A stretch of 64,000 nt of DNA, taken from contig NC_079503.1 of the NCBI RefSeq assembly GCF_030052815.1, forward strand, positions 47,596,735 to 47,660,734. The letters are read 5' to 3'. Shown piece by piece: positions 1-11,913 of this stretch. The notes under the pieces are model-generated. The model did no database searches. It had not been told where the DNA came from and saw only the letters and a list, made by a program, of their open reading frames with translations. Every line of letters begins with the position of its first letter. The stretch's first letter is position 1. This DNA comes from Hevea brasiliensis. Taxonomy: Eukaryota; Streptophyta; Magnoliopsida; Malpighiales; Euphorbiaceae. Position numbers and translations under genes: made by a program.

Positions 1-95
1 TCACCTGCGACAGCATACAAAGCTATCTCTGAGTGGTGAACTCAGTGGTGCACAACTATAATTTAAAACATAGTACAATATACCTTAACAAAAAT
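1..95 (-). repeat. Gypsy LTR remnant, left piece (minus)
   Basis: The segment CACCTGCGACAGCAT, read on the minus strand, matches the part of the gypsy-T LTR near 44210-44255 (GATAGCTTT...GCTGTCGCAGGT). It continues at 9614 after the copia-1 insertion, so it is the left piece of a minus-oriented gypsy LTR. There is no coding content. Assignment is by sequence resemblance only; the rest of the LTR lies left of the window. Confidence 0.6.
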
Positions 96-2205
96 TGAAG
101 GAACGGAAGCATGAAAAACACAAGATTATACCATTGAATTCAAAAATTTTTCACCTAGGGTCACATGCACCATGCAAGATTTATTTTTATCTATTTGATT
201 TCAATGAAAAACAACATATTAAAACTCTTTTAATATGTTTTTGGATCTGTATTTGCTATTTAAGATTTTAAAATTAATCATATTAATTTTAGAACCCTAG
301 ATTAAATTAAGAACGATTACACTAACCTCTTGATGTACTGCAGCGTGTCTGCGCCTTTGAGATTCGTCTTCAGGACACCAAATGTTGTCCCTCTAGCTTG
401 TCCACACCAAGAACACCTATGGCAGCCCTTGAAAAGCCTCAAAAGCTTTTTCTATTAATTAGAAATTCAAGTTCTGCCTTTTAAGAGATTAGAGATGTAA
501 ACAGGACACTAGAAACAATTTCTAGTGTTCCTAATTCAAGAGATTGATGGCTAATCTCTTTGAATTGATGAGAGATGAAGAGAAATAGCTGGAGAGGCTC
601 AAAGTGGCGTGACAAATGAGAGGAGAGGCTGCTGGTTATTTTTTCTTTTCATAACCACACTTAAATAGCTAGGTTAACACATTAAACCCTTGCCACATGT
701 CACCCTTTGATTAGCTATAGGTTTAAGTGACCCAATCACATTGTGCCAAGTGTCAAACCTATATTTAATCTTGATTTTAATCATCTTACATGATTAAAAA
801 AAAAACATTTGGCAAGCTTATGTGTAATCCCATGTGTCACCATCTCATGATGCCACGTGTCACACTGTGAAATGACCAAAATGCCCCTGTGTCTTAATTT
901 TGAGTTCTTAACCCAAAATAATTATTTTCTTCTTCTAATTAATTTATATCAAATATAAATTAATTAATTAATCTCTATTAATTAATTTCTCATCAATTAA
1001 ATTCATATTTAAACACTTTAAATATAAATTTAATTTATACTACACATCCAATAATCTAGATTTGGTTTCAAGTCATGCTAGGGACTTTGCAATTTAATTG
1101 CAAACCAAACCTATTTAATTAATCAATTAAACTCTTTAATTAATTAATTAAATCATATTTAAATAGGTGATAACTTGTGTATGTGTGTGACTTACTAGGC
1201 TCATCACTAATTGACAATGAGACATGATATCAACTCTTAATATCATCAGAACTCTTTCTTACCATAAATGATTTCTCTAAATCATTTTATGAACCTCATA
1301 GACCATGGTTAACACCTAGCATAGCATGCCATGGCCACCCAATTAGTAATAAGATTTACCTTAAATGAACCTATAATCATATGTTACCATGCACTAGAAT
1401 CTCTCTCATACAAAATCCCAACTCAAGCCGAGTCATGGTTTATGTCAAACTCCATTTGCTATGAATATTATGTTCTCTTTTAATTCCAGTTCTTGATTAA
1501 AAGATTTTTCTCATCGTAAACTCTTTTATGAATAAATCTATCTGTCTCTGCCAGAACTTGAAACATCAAGAACAATTAAATGAACATAGGATTTTATCTC
1601 TATTTACTTAGAGGAACAGATTCCATCTTGATCAACACCTACCTCCATATATAACTAGCAGGAGCCAACACATGCCCATATACCCATACATAGTACAAGT
1701 ATGAAAGCAGTATCAAACTCAAACTACCTATATACAAGATAACAGTGCTATCTTAGGTCTAAAGATTATATGCACTGATATGATTTATGACAAAACATTG
1801 ACAAGAGTAAACTCCATGTGCTTGTCATAAGTGTCACTGGTTCGGCCTACTTATCATTTATAAGTGCCTATCATGTTTGTTATATGGCATGAAACTCACC
1901 ATTCCATCTTATTTATATCTCATATAAATAACTTGGGAACAAACATGAATACAATCTTTCTGGATAAGTCATGTCCTTATTATGAAGTATCCTCGATTGT
2001 GAACCTATTTATGATACTTTGTGCTAGAAATATTGTCACTCATATTCTTAACAACTTAAGAATAATATTTCTAACAAAATATCAATGGACCTTTTCTATT
2101 ACACATAAATATATTATGTAAACGGAAAAGTGGAAATGCCTTTTATTAATAAAATTATGTACAAGATACATACTAAATGATATGCTCTAGGGCATACTAC
2201 TAACA
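96..2205 (-). repeat. copia-1 3' LTR
   Basis: Reverse complement of the family LTR: on the plus strand it begins TGAAGGAACGGAAGC and ends GGGCATACTACTAACA. It has the same length as the 5' LTR. It holds a G-box CACGTG (854-859). The 85-aa frame at 1864-2121 is antisense to the LTR and recurs only because the LTR recurs. Confidence 0.95.
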
Positions 2206-2215
2206 ATCTCCCACT
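2206..2215 (-). promoter_or_regulatory. copia-1 polypurine tract
   Basis: Minus-strand AGTGGGAGAT directly abuts the 3' LTR. In retrotransposons this site primes plus-strand DNA synthesis. The same 10-mer is found next to the 3' LTR in copia-3 and copia-4. Confidence 0.85.
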
Positions 2216-2219
2216 AGCA

Positions 2220-4953
2220 CTAGAGCCATTCATTACAATATCTTAGACCTATCTTCTCAAGATGTCGGTCTAATCGAGTCTGTGACATAGGCTTAGTGAA
2301 TGGATCACCGGATTTTCACCGATGCTATTTTCTGCATGGCTACATCGCCGCCCAACTATTTCTCCGATAATGTGGTAGCGCTTTCTATGTGTTTGGATTT
2401 CTGGTGAGACCTTGGTTCCTTAACTCGTATGATCGCTCCATTATTGTCACAAAGGTAGTGGAACCGCCGACTCAATGGAAGGAACTACTGTAAGTTCTCA
2501 TCACGAACTTCTTTATCCAAACAGCTTCTTTTGCAAGATCTCGATGCAAGAATATACTCACCTCGAGAGTGGAATCTGTAGTCATGCTCTGCTTGCAACT
2601 CTTCCAACCGATCGCACCTCCATTACAAATGAACACATATCCAGAGGTAGACTTTCTATCATCGATATCCGATTGGAAGTCGAATCAAGATAACCATCTA
2701 ATTGCAAGTCTCCACCTCCATAAATCAAGAATAAATCCTTAGTTCTTCTCAAGTACTTAAGGATATTCTTGATCGCTATCCAGATGTTCTAAACCCGATT
2801 GGATTGATACCGCTAGTCAAACTAACAAGATATGCGATATCCGCCTAGTACACAACATTGCATACATTAAACTTCCAATAGCCAAGCATATGGAATCCTG
2901 GCTATCTTATCTCTTTCTTCGTGTCTTTGGAGACATCTCTTTAGAAAGATGGATACCATGTCTCACTGCAATGATCCTCTCTTGGAATCAAGCATGTTAA
3001 ACCTCTTTAACACCTTTTCCAAGTATAGACTTTGGGATAAACCTATTATTCTTTTCGCTCTATCTCTATAGATGCGAATCCCAAGAATATAGGTTGCCTC
3101 CCCTAAGTCTTTCATGGAGAATGTATTTGACAACCATACCTTTATAGTTGTCAACATACCTGTGTCATTATCTATCAACAGTATGTCATCCACATATAAG
3201 ACAAGGAAAGTGATAGCTCTGTCACTAACCTTCTTATATACACATGGCTCATCCTCATTTTTGATAAAACCAAAGGATTTAATGGCTTCATCAAAACGGA
3301 TGTTCCAACTCCTCGAAGCTTGTTTCAACCCATAAATGGATCGCTTTAGCTTGCATACCTTGGAACCATCTTGGGATTCAAATCCCCTAGGTTGTTCCAT
3401 GAAAATGTTTTCTTCAATGTATCCATTGAGAAAAGCTATTTTGACATCCATCTGCCAAATCTCATAATCATAGTATGCAGCTATTGCTAATAAAATCCTA
3501 ATTGATTTAAGCATGGCAACAGGCGAAAAAGTCTCCTCATAGTCTATTCCTGGCCTTTGGCGAAACCCTTTCGCTACTAGCCTTGCCTTATAGGTCTCTA
3601 CCTTTCCATCAGAACCAATTTTCTTCTTGAAAACCCATTTGTTCCCTATAGGTACAATACCTTCAGGTGGGTCAACAAGATCCCAAAATTGATTCTTATA
3701 TATGGAATCAATCTCGGATTTCATAGCATCAATCCATTTTGAAGAATCTATATCTGATATAGCTTCTTCATAGGTAAGTGGATCATCTCCATGATCTACT
3801 TCTTCATGAGTAGACAACTCTTGTTCTTCTTCATGAAGAAAACCATATCTCACTGGTGGGTGAGATACCCTGGTTGTTCTATGAGGAATAGCTGTAGATG
3901 TTTCATCAATGGGTATTGGTTGACTAGATGGATCTATATCCATCTGATCTGTTGGTTGGTCAGAATTCTCCAATTCTAACTCTATTTGCCTTCCTTTGCC
4001 TCCTTCTTGAACAAACTGTTGTTCAAGAAATGTGGCATCTCTACTTACCACAACCTTTTGTGAAGTAGGCAAATAAAAATAATATCCAAAACTATCTTTT
4101 GGATATCCAACAAATCGACCTTTTTCTGATCTGGTCTCCAATTTATCAGTGTTCAGCTTTTTGATATAAGCTGGACAACCCCAAATCTTAACAAGCTTTA
4201 GACTTGGTTTTCTTCCATGCCATATCTCATAAGTTATGGAAGAAACTGATTTTGATGGAATCCTATTCAGAATATACAAAGCTGATTCTAATGCAAATCC
4301 CCAAAAGGAGATTGGCATATCAGTATAGCTCATCATACTACGTACCATATCCAATAGGTACGATTTCTCCTTCAGATACACCATTCACCGTGTGGCGTTC
4401 TGGAGGAGTCGGTGAGAAACAATGCCATGCTCTCTCAAGTATTCATCAAATTCAAGACTCAAATATTCACCTCCACGATCGATCGAAGAGCTTTAATATT
4501 CTTTCTGTTTGATTTTCTACTTGATTTAAATTCTTTGAACTTTTCAAAAGATTCATGTTTGTATTTCATCAAATACAAATACCCAAACCTTGATTTATCA
4601 TCAGTAAAGGTAATAAAATAATGAAAGCCCCCTCTAGCCATTTCTTTAAACGGACCACATACATCACTATGTATTAATTCCAAAATATTTTCAGCTCTTA
4701 GCCCTTGTCCAACAAAGGGTGATCTAGTCATTTTGCCTTGAAGGCAAGATTCACAAGTTGGAGTAGGCTCAGAGCCCAATGAGGATAGAATCCCCATTTT
4801 CTCCAATTTTGCAATCCTATCTTCTGCAACATGACATAACCTTAAGTGCCAAATATATTTTGAACTTGAGTTGGTTTTCACCATGGCATTGCATTCTTTT
4901 AGATTGCTATACTCTAGCCAGTGGAAACACTTTCTTACTGGCAATGGAAACAC
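2220..4953 (-). pseudogene. copia-1 pol: integrase, reverse transcriptase, RNase H (broken)
   Basis: Minus-strand pol remnant. Order: integrase zinc finger with WHLRLCHVAEDR and CESCLQGK (about 4695-4850), the integrase core with IHSDVCGPF and TDDKSR, then RT and RNase H. An open frame of 473 codons (2963-4384) carries the end of integrase, the acidic linker, the RT motif WQMDVK and the catalytic YVDD (3185-3196). Integrase and RT lie in different frames, with a break around 4385-4500. RNase H is shifted below 2963. The terminal stop is at 2220-2222. The aspartic protease is absent: the frame passes from a repeated knuckle fragment straight to SNLKECNAM. Role in the family: cDNA synthesis and integration inside virus-like particles. 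This copy is inactive. Confidence 0.9.
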
Positions 4954-4981
4954 TTTCCTATTGGCAGTGGAAACACTTTCC
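4922..4981 (-). repeat. Triplicated zinc-knuckle segment in copia-1
   Basis: Three copies of (T)GGAAACACTTTC at 4922-4934, 4945-4957 and 4968-4981, spaced 23 bp. Each is the antisense of the start of the CCHC knuckle (KCFHC). copia-3 and copia-4 have one copy in a normal knuckle. copia-2 has the same triplet with the same spacing. Confidence 0.85.
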
Positions 4982-5044
4982 TTTACCTTTGTCAGCTTTG
5001 GTCTTCCCTTTCTGTTTAGCTATTTTCTTGGAAGGACCAGGAAT

Positions 5045-5746
5045 CTAAAGTTTCTTTTTCTTATTGCCCTTCTTCTTGTTGGACTTTCCAGCAGAAGAAG
5101 ATGCAACCAAAGCTACCTCTTTTCCTTTATTGCCTGGCATATTCTTTTGGGCAATAACCAGCATGTTGAGTAAACCAGCTAAGGTGCATTCCTGTTTAGT
5201 CATATGGAAATTTGTCACAAAATTCCCAAAAGACTCAAGAAGGGACTGAAGGATCAAATCCGTCTGTAGTTGGAAATCCATGTTGAAGTCAAGATGTTCC
5301 AACTGCTCAATCAGCCGAATCATCTTGTGGACATGATCCCCAACATTCTGTCCCTCAGACATCCTCATACGGAATAGCTGTATAGATATCTCATACCTAG
5401 CATTCCTGCTGTGCTCACCATACAACTCTTGTAGGTGAAGGAGGATCTCACTCGCACTCTGCATGTTCTCATGTTGCTTCTGTAACTCATTACTCATGGA
5501 AGCAAGCATGTAACACTTAGCTCTCATATCATGCTCCTTCCACTTGTCCAAAGTTTCATGTTCCTCTTGTGTGGCCTCTAGAGGTAAGGGACCAGGAACA
5601 TTTGAATCTAGAACATATCCTATATGTTCAAGGTTCAGGACAAGTTTCAAATTTCTTAGCCAATCAGACAGATTAGGTCCTTTCAACCTGTTGTGATCAA
5701 GTATGCATGCAAGGATATTGGATGGTGGTGGTTGTTTTGTGCTCAT
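5045..5746 (-). pseudogene. copia-1 gag (capsid part), 233 codons
   Basis: Open frame starting MSTKQPPPSN, the start shared by copia-2 and copia-4 gag. It is the copia-type Gag that builds the cytoplasmic virus-like particle. Recognisable family stretches are DWLRNLKLVLNLEHIGYVLD (about residues 24-43) and RMRMSEGQNVGDHVHKMI (about residues 128-145). The C-terminus is lysine-rich (KKKGNKKKKL) and ends at a stop where copia-3 reads on into the CCHC knuckle, so Gag lacks its nucleic-acid-binding end. The start codon follows the long leader directly. This is the longest surviving gag frame in the window. Confidence 0.85.
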
Positions 5747-7484
5747 TTTTATCAGAAAATTAACCGCGGAAAATAACCAGATTAATTAGTAAATGTATCA
5801 TGTAATTAACCAAAATGATTATGGTTTTTTAATCAAATTGGTCCTCCCACTAACTTAGCAAATCCTACACTTCTAGAGTAGAAAACGGAAATCCTGGTTG
5901 GATGGATTTCTAGTGGGTGATTGAATTCTTATAATTCTATTGATCATCCTCAGGTACATCCATTATTGGAATTACAATAAACTATAAGTGAGCAACTGCT
6001 TGCCCATCACATCTCATGTGAGGTTCAATCCTTTACCTAGCCCCTAATGCTCAAAATCTTAGGTACATCCATTATTGACTTATCTTGCATTAGTTAAGTT
6101 GATCCCATTGAGTAAGTAATTATGCAAATAATTTTAATGTCCTCAGGTACATCCAATATTGGTCACCAAACCATTTACATATTTACAACATCTCATGCTT
6201 AACAATTATTCTTAAGAAAATCTCTTAAATTAATTGCATCTCATGCAACTATTTAAAATTTCTTAAACTAATTGCCTCAATGGAGGGCCTATGTTATAAT
6301 TACTTTAATTATAGCATTTCCAACTTAATCATTTGTTTGGAAGATTTTATGGTCATTCTATTTACTATTAAGGTCTCACTTTGCACATTATCCATTTAGC
6401 ATGCATATATCATATAATTGCATACATTCCCATACATCTCATGCATTCATGGATAAGCAGTAAATATGGTATGATCATGGACTTTCTAAGGGATTCAATT
6501 CTGAGCCACCAAGAATTGAATCAGGGCATTCCTAGGTGTATTTCATTCATTCATTTTACAAGAGTTGCTGAAGGAGTACATAATCAACACTTGATATTTA
6601 ATTCCTCCCACTGGTCCCACCAATGCTCTTGACCTCCTTGATCTTCTTACAATCTAATATTACATAGTAATCCTTGGCATACCAAGGCAAATTTACAAGA
6701 ACTTAAATAAATGAAATTACAACCCAAAAATATTACAAACTTAATAATACATGCCTAAAATAAATTAAAATAAATTAATTAATTTACAATCCCAAAGAAA
6801 CATAAAAGAAATAAATCCAATCACATTGGTCTTTTATAGTCCATGATCATCCATCATGCATATCACTATTTAATAATTAAATAAAACATACATACTTAAA
6901 TTAAATTGAATATCTCATATTCAACTTAAAAATCCAGATTTGAATATGATTCAAATAAATTTAAAAATTCAGATTTGAATCTCATTCAAACAAATTTAAA
7001 AATTCAGATTTGAATCACATTCAAACAACTTAAAAAATTCAGATTTGAATCACATTCAAACATTTGTTAAAAAATCAGATTTGAATCACATTCAAATATT
7101 TTTTTAAAAAATCAAATCTGAATTTTATTGAATCAATTTTAAAAAATCAGATTTAAATATGATTCAAACAACTTTTAAAATTCAGATTTGAATCACATTC
7201 AAACAATTTTTAAAATTCTGATTTGAATCATAATTTAATTGTGTGATTAAAACTACTAATGAAACACTTTAATTAGTCAAAGAATAGGCCTTAGATCATA
7301 CAACAATTGCAGAATTAAAAGCCAAACCTTGAACCACCCATGGAACCATTGTTGCCGCCACCAATGGTGGCTTCACCATGTGTGCCGCCACACCTCTTGA
7401 TCCAACCAGCAATGAATCAATCATCTCATGATCAAATCACACAATTAAATCATATAATCAACAATCTAAATGGCAAATATAGTG
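5747..7484 (-). other. copia-1 untranslated leader with three 20-nt repeats
   Basis: About 1.74 kb between primer site and gag, with no supported coding frame. Three near-identical copies of a 20-nt motif (sense CAATAATGGATGTACCTGAG) occur at 5949-5968, 6059-6078 and 6142-6161. A palindromic tandem array lies at its primer-proximal end. The 83-aa frame at 6381-6632 is antisense and recurs in other copies only because the leader recurs. Confidence 0.8.
6930..7230 (-). repeat. Palindromic tandem array in copia-1 leader
   Basis: About eight or nine imperfect units of 33-38 bp, each built on TTTGAATGTGATTCAAA, a 7-bp inverted repeat with a 3-nt loop, joined by AAAATTCAGA-type spacers. Equivalent arrays lie at the same place in copia-2, copia-3 and copia-4. 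Confidence 0.9.
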
Positions 7485-7496
7485 GCTCTGATACCA
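7485..7496 (-). promoter_or_regulatory. copia-1 primer binding site (tRNA-iMet)
   Basis: Minus-strand TGGTATCAGAGC, complementary to the 3' end of plant initiator tRNA-Met, 2 nt inside the 5' LTR. It primes minus-strand cDNA synthesis. Confidence 0.92.
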
Positions 7497-7498
7497 AT

Positions 7499-9608
7499 CA
7501 AGGAAGGCAGGCGTGAAAAACACAAGATTATACCATTGAATTCAAAAATTTTTCACCTAGGGTCACATGCACCATGCAAGATTTATTTTTATCTATTTGA
7601 TTTCAATGATAAACAACATATTAAAACTCTTTTAATATGTTTTTGGATCTGTATTTGCCATTTAAGATTTTAAAATTAATCAGATTAATTTTAGAACCCT
7701 AGATTAAATCAAGAATGATTACACTAACCTCTTGATGTACTGCAGCGTGTCTGCGCCTTTGAGATTCGTCTTCAGGACACCAAATGTTGTCCCTCTAGCT
7801 TGTCCACACCAAGAACACCTATGGCAGCCCTTGAACAGCCTCTAAAGCTTTTTCTATTAATTAGAAATTCAAGTTCTGCCTTTTAAGAGATTAGAGATGT
7901 AAACAGGACACTAGAAACAATTTCTAGTGTTCTTAATTCAAGAGATTGATGGCTAATCTCTTTGAATTGATGAGAGATGAAGAGAAATAGCTGGAGAGGC
8001 TCAAAGTGGCGTGACAAATGAGAGGAGAGGCTGCTGGTTATTTTTTCTTTTCGTAACCACACTTAAATAGCTAGGTTAACACATGTCACCCTTGCCACAT
8101 GTCACCCTTTGATTAGCTCTAGGTTTAAGTGACCCAATCACATTGTGCCAAGTGTCAAACCTATATTTAATCTTGATTTTAATCATCTTACATGATTAAA
8201 AAAAAAAAACATTTGGCAAGCTTATGTGTAATCCCATGTGTCACCATCTCATGATGCCACGTGTCACACTGTGAAATGACCAAAATGCCCCTGTGTCTTA
8301 ATTTTGAGTTCTTAACCCAAAATAATTATTTTCTTCTTCTAATTAATTTATATCAAATATAAATTAATTAATTAATCTCTATTAATTAATTTCTCATCAA
8401 TTAAATTCATATTTCAACACTTTAAATATAAATTTAATTTATACTACACATCCAATAATCTAGATTTGGTTTCAAGTCATGCTAGGGACTTTGCAATTTA
8501 ATTGCAAACCAAACCTATTTAATTAATCAATTAAACTCTTTAATTAATTAATTAAATCATATTTAAATAGTTGATAACTTGTGTATGTGTGTGACTTACT
8601 AGGCTCATCACTAATTGGCAATGAGACATGATATCAACTCTTAATATCATCAGAACTCTTTCTTACCATAAATGATTTCTCTAAATCATTTTATGAACCT
8701 CATAGACCATGGTTAACACCTAGCATAGCATGCCATGGCCACCCAATTAGTAATAAGATTTACCTTAAATGAACCTATAATCATATGTTACCATGCACTA
8801 GAATCTCTCATTACAAAATCCCAACTCAAGCCGAGTCATGGTTTATGTGAAACTCCATTTGCTATGAATATTATGTTCTCTTTTAATTCCAGTTCTTGAT
8901 TAAAAGATTTTCTCATCGTAAACTCTTTTACGAATAAATCTATCTGTCCTGGCCAGGAACTTGAAACATCAAGAACAATTAAATGAACATAGGATTTTAT
9001 CTCTATTTACTTAGAGGAACAGATTCCATCTTGATCAACACCTACCTCCATATATAACTAGCAGGAGCCAACACATGCCCATATACCCATACATAGTACA
9101 AGTATGAAAGCAGTATCAAACTCAAACTACCTATATACAAGATAACTGTGCTATCTTAGGTCTAAAGATTATATGCACTGATATGATTTATGACAAAACA
9201 TTGACAAGAGTAAACTCCATGTGCTTGTCATAAGTGTCATTGGTTCGGCCTACTTATCATTTATAAGTGCCTATCATATTTGTTATATGGCATGAGACTC
9301 ACCATTCCATCTTATTTATATCTCATATAAATAACTTGGGAACAAACATGAATACAATCTTTCTTGATAAGTCATGTCCTTATTATGAAGTATCCTCGAT
9401 TGTGAACCTATTTATGATACTTTGTGCAAGAAATATTGTCACTCATATTCTTAACAACTTAAGAATAATATTTCTAACAAAATATCAATGGACCTTTTCT
9501 ATTACACATAAATATATTATGTAAACGGAAAAGTGAAAATACCTTTTATTAATAAAATTATGTACAAGATACATACTAAATGATATGCTCTAGGGCATAC
9601 TACTAACA
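7499..9608 (-). repeat. copia-1 5' LTR
   Basis: It has the same 2110-bp length as the 3' LTR. The end next to the primer site reads CAAGGAAGG instead of TGAAGGAAC, so the terminal dinucleotide has mutated. A G-box CACGTG is at 8258-8263. The outer end is intact and followed by the TSD AAAAT. Confidence 0.93.
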
Positions 9609-11015
9609 AAAATTACAGTAAATAATTTGAAAATCTGGATACTCATCAAATTTCAAAACTCAAAATATTAATTGCCAATAATATAAATCATTTGTATAAA
9701 ATGATTTTGATCACGAAATTCAATTTATCAAATCATAACTAACCATTTAAGGTAATTCCAACAATTTATTGGAAATAAGGATTAATTCCAATAAAATCAA
9801 TTATACATAAATCCTATTTGAAATCGATATTCTTTATCTCAAAAACCATTCTTTATCTCAAAAACTATTCTTTATCTCAAAAGTCATTCTTTATCTCACT
9901 AACTATGTAAGACTAATCCGAAAGGGCCATCTTCGGGGTGATTTTAACTCCCTATGGTCGGGGAGGTCGAATTGGATTCTAACTCCCTATGGTCAGAGAG
10001 GTCAAATCATCGTGCACAGTACACATCACAATAATGAAACTTCCGAAAGGGCGATAACATAAAAACTTAGATCTAACCTCTAATAAGAGGAGAATCTAAG
10101 TCTGTACACGTACCATGGTAATCAAAACACAGCTAACTCCATTATCTTCTCAACAAATGAGAGAGACCGATAATAACCTAGTCAAGTATCACAATCCTTT
10201 TAGTGAGCATAAATCACAATACAATTCGATTCAAAGTAAACTCCAATATCCAATAATTTTTATGCTGATCGTAATTCAAATCATAAATTTGCATTTTTTC
10301 CTTGCAAATTGCGCGTCACAATTCAAAACATATTTTATCACAATTTTCCAAAACATAATTTATTCAATCCACAACAATGCTTAATACTTGTGGAAATACC
10401 ATTTCACAAAGCCAAATTCATACATACTATAACAATTTCAATAATCATTAAATTAAATCCAATGCTTGTTAAACATAATATATGAGAAAAATATGTCATT
10501 TAATCATATGAAATATTCAGAACAAAATCAGTTAAAAAATAGTTGTGCACAGACCTCTGATAAATGCCTCTTGGCTCTGACTCAGTGTTTCCTTCCCATT
10601 CCCTGAGTCTTTGTTAACTGAAATACACAATTTGAAGTGTTTCAGTACTCATTTAACTCGTCTCTAATAATAAGGCTTAATAATTAATTTATTGAATTCT
10701 ATTATTTCCTTAGTCAACCTAAGATGTTGACCCTCGATGCATTCTAGGTGAATTAGGTTTAATATTACCAATATGTCACATTTTATAGCCCTTTAGTATT
10801 GGTATATGTTACCAATTTCATTTTCAAGTGTATTGCATTTTATTGCAATTTACTGGATTTCAGTGTACTATTTTGACCTAGCTGGACGACCTAGTTTCCT
10901 TAGTTTTCGGGTTTCGATCCAAACTACAAACTTGTAGGTCTATGTCTTACTGCACACGGAGCAAAATTTCAGGTCATTCTGAGTTGTGTAGACCAATTTA
11001 TGGTCAATTTACCAA
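9609..11015 (-). repeat. Gypsy LTR remnant, right piece (minus)
   Basis: Continuation of the gypsy LTR interrupted by copia-1. The clearest match is 10545-10660, which is the reverse complement of the gypsy-T LTR around 43430-43530 (both contain a CACTGAGT...GGAAGG core). 10880-11010 matches the reverse complement of about 43080-43200. Similarity stops abruptly at 11013-11016, where copia-2 integrase begins. An 89-aa frame at 10115-10384 has no recognisable domain and lies in LTR sequence. The LTR contains short tandem repeats (see 9828-9900). Confidence 0.7.
9828..9900. repeat. Minisatellite of a 20-bp unit in gypsy LTR
   Basis: Four head-to-tail units of ATTCTTTATCTCAAAAAC with slight variation. 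Just beyond, CTCCCTATGGTCGGGGAGGT is duplicated in diverged form (9945-10005). Confidence 0.85.
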
Positions 11016-11848
11016 TGCTGGACAACCCCAAATCTTAACATGCTTAAAACTTGGTTTTCTTTCATGCCATATCTCATAAGGTGTGGAAGAAACTGATTTT
11101 GATAGAATCCTATTCAAAATATACAAAGCTGATTCTAATGCAAATCCCCAAAAGGAGATTGGCATATTAGTATAGCTCATCATACTACGTACCATATCTA
11201 ATAGGGTACAGCTTCTCCTTTCAAATACACCATTCAACTGTGGTGTTCCTAAAGGAGTCAACTGAGAAACAATGCCATGCTCTCTCAAGTATTCATCAAA
11301 TGCAGTACTCAAATATTCTCCTCCACGATCTAATCGAAGAGCTTTAATACTCATTCCTGTTTGATTTTCTACTTTAGATTTAAATTCTTTGAACTTTTCA
11401 AAGGATTCATGTTTGTATTTCATCAAATACAAATATCCAAAACTTGATTTATCATCTGTAAAGGTAATAAAATAATGAAAATCGCCTTTAGCCATTTCCT
11501 TAAATGGACCCATACATCACTATGTATTAGCTCCAAAATATTTTCAGCCCTTAGCCCTTGTCCAACAAAGGGTGATCTAGTCATTTTGCCTTGAAGGCAA
11601 TATTCACAAGTTAGAGTAGGCTCAGAGCCCAATGAGGATAAAATCCCCATTTTCTCCAATCTTGCAATCCTATCTTCTGCAACATGACCTAATCTTAAGT
11701 GCCAAATATATTTTGAACTTGAGTTGATTTTCATCATGGCATTGCATTCTTTTAGATTGCTATACTTTGGATAGTGGAAACACTTTCCTGCTGGCAGTGG
11801 AAACACTTTCCTGCTAGTAGTGGAAGCACTTTCCTTTACCTTTGTCAA
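11016..11848 (-). pseudogene. copia-2 integrase fragment
   Basis: Two overlapping minus frames (11423-11848 and 11004-11513, shifted at about 11500) cover the integrase zinc finger (WHLRLGHVAEDR, LQGKMTRSPF) and core (FTDDKSSFGYL, LRLDRGGEYL, NGVFERRS). The catalytic Asp of the DRGGE motif is kept. The fragment ends within GCPA, where all copies encode the end of integrase. A one-base loss at DVCGPFKE splits the frames. Upstream, the start of this frame derives from the triplicated knuckle sequence rather than from a protease. Confidence 0.88.
11775..11833 (-). repeat. Triplicated zinc-knuckle segment in copia-2
   Basis: Three copies of TGGAAACACTTTC-type sequence at 11775-11787, 11798-11810 and 11821-11833 (the last with one change), with 23-bp spacing identical to copia-1. 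Confidence 0.85.
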
Positions 11849-11913
11849 CTTTGATCTTTGTTTTTCTGTTTGGCTATTTTCTTGGAAGATCTTGGAACTT
11901 GAGGTTTCTTTTT

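Larger units (their letters stand above)
96..9608 (-). mobile_element. copia-1: full-length Ty1/copia element with TSD AAAAT
   Basis: Complete insertion of 9.5 kb on the minus strand. Two 2110-bp LTRs (96-2205 and 7499-9608) flank a polypurine tract, a broken gag-pol and a Met-tRNA primer site. The 5-bp duplication AAAAT is perfect (91-95 and 9609-9613). In a 280-bp sample the LTRs differ at 6 positions (about 2%). Protease is missing and the reading frame is broken several times, so it cannot be autonomous. It sits inside a gypsy LTR that continues on both sides. The RT and integrase are of the TNT1-94/copia kind; the exact copia lineage cannot be named with certainty. Confidence 0.95.

Noticed and set aside
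1864..2121. 85-aa frame (MPIMFVIWHE...) repeated at 9267, 15347, 40757 and 47166 (minus)
   Set aside because: It is antisense to the LTR promoter strand, lies wholly in the LTR, and recurs because the LTR recurs. No known domain.
6381..6632. 83-aa frame (MHIIHLACIYHII...) seen in all four leaders
   Set aside because: Antisense to the element and explained by leader copy number. Several copies are shortened; no domain.
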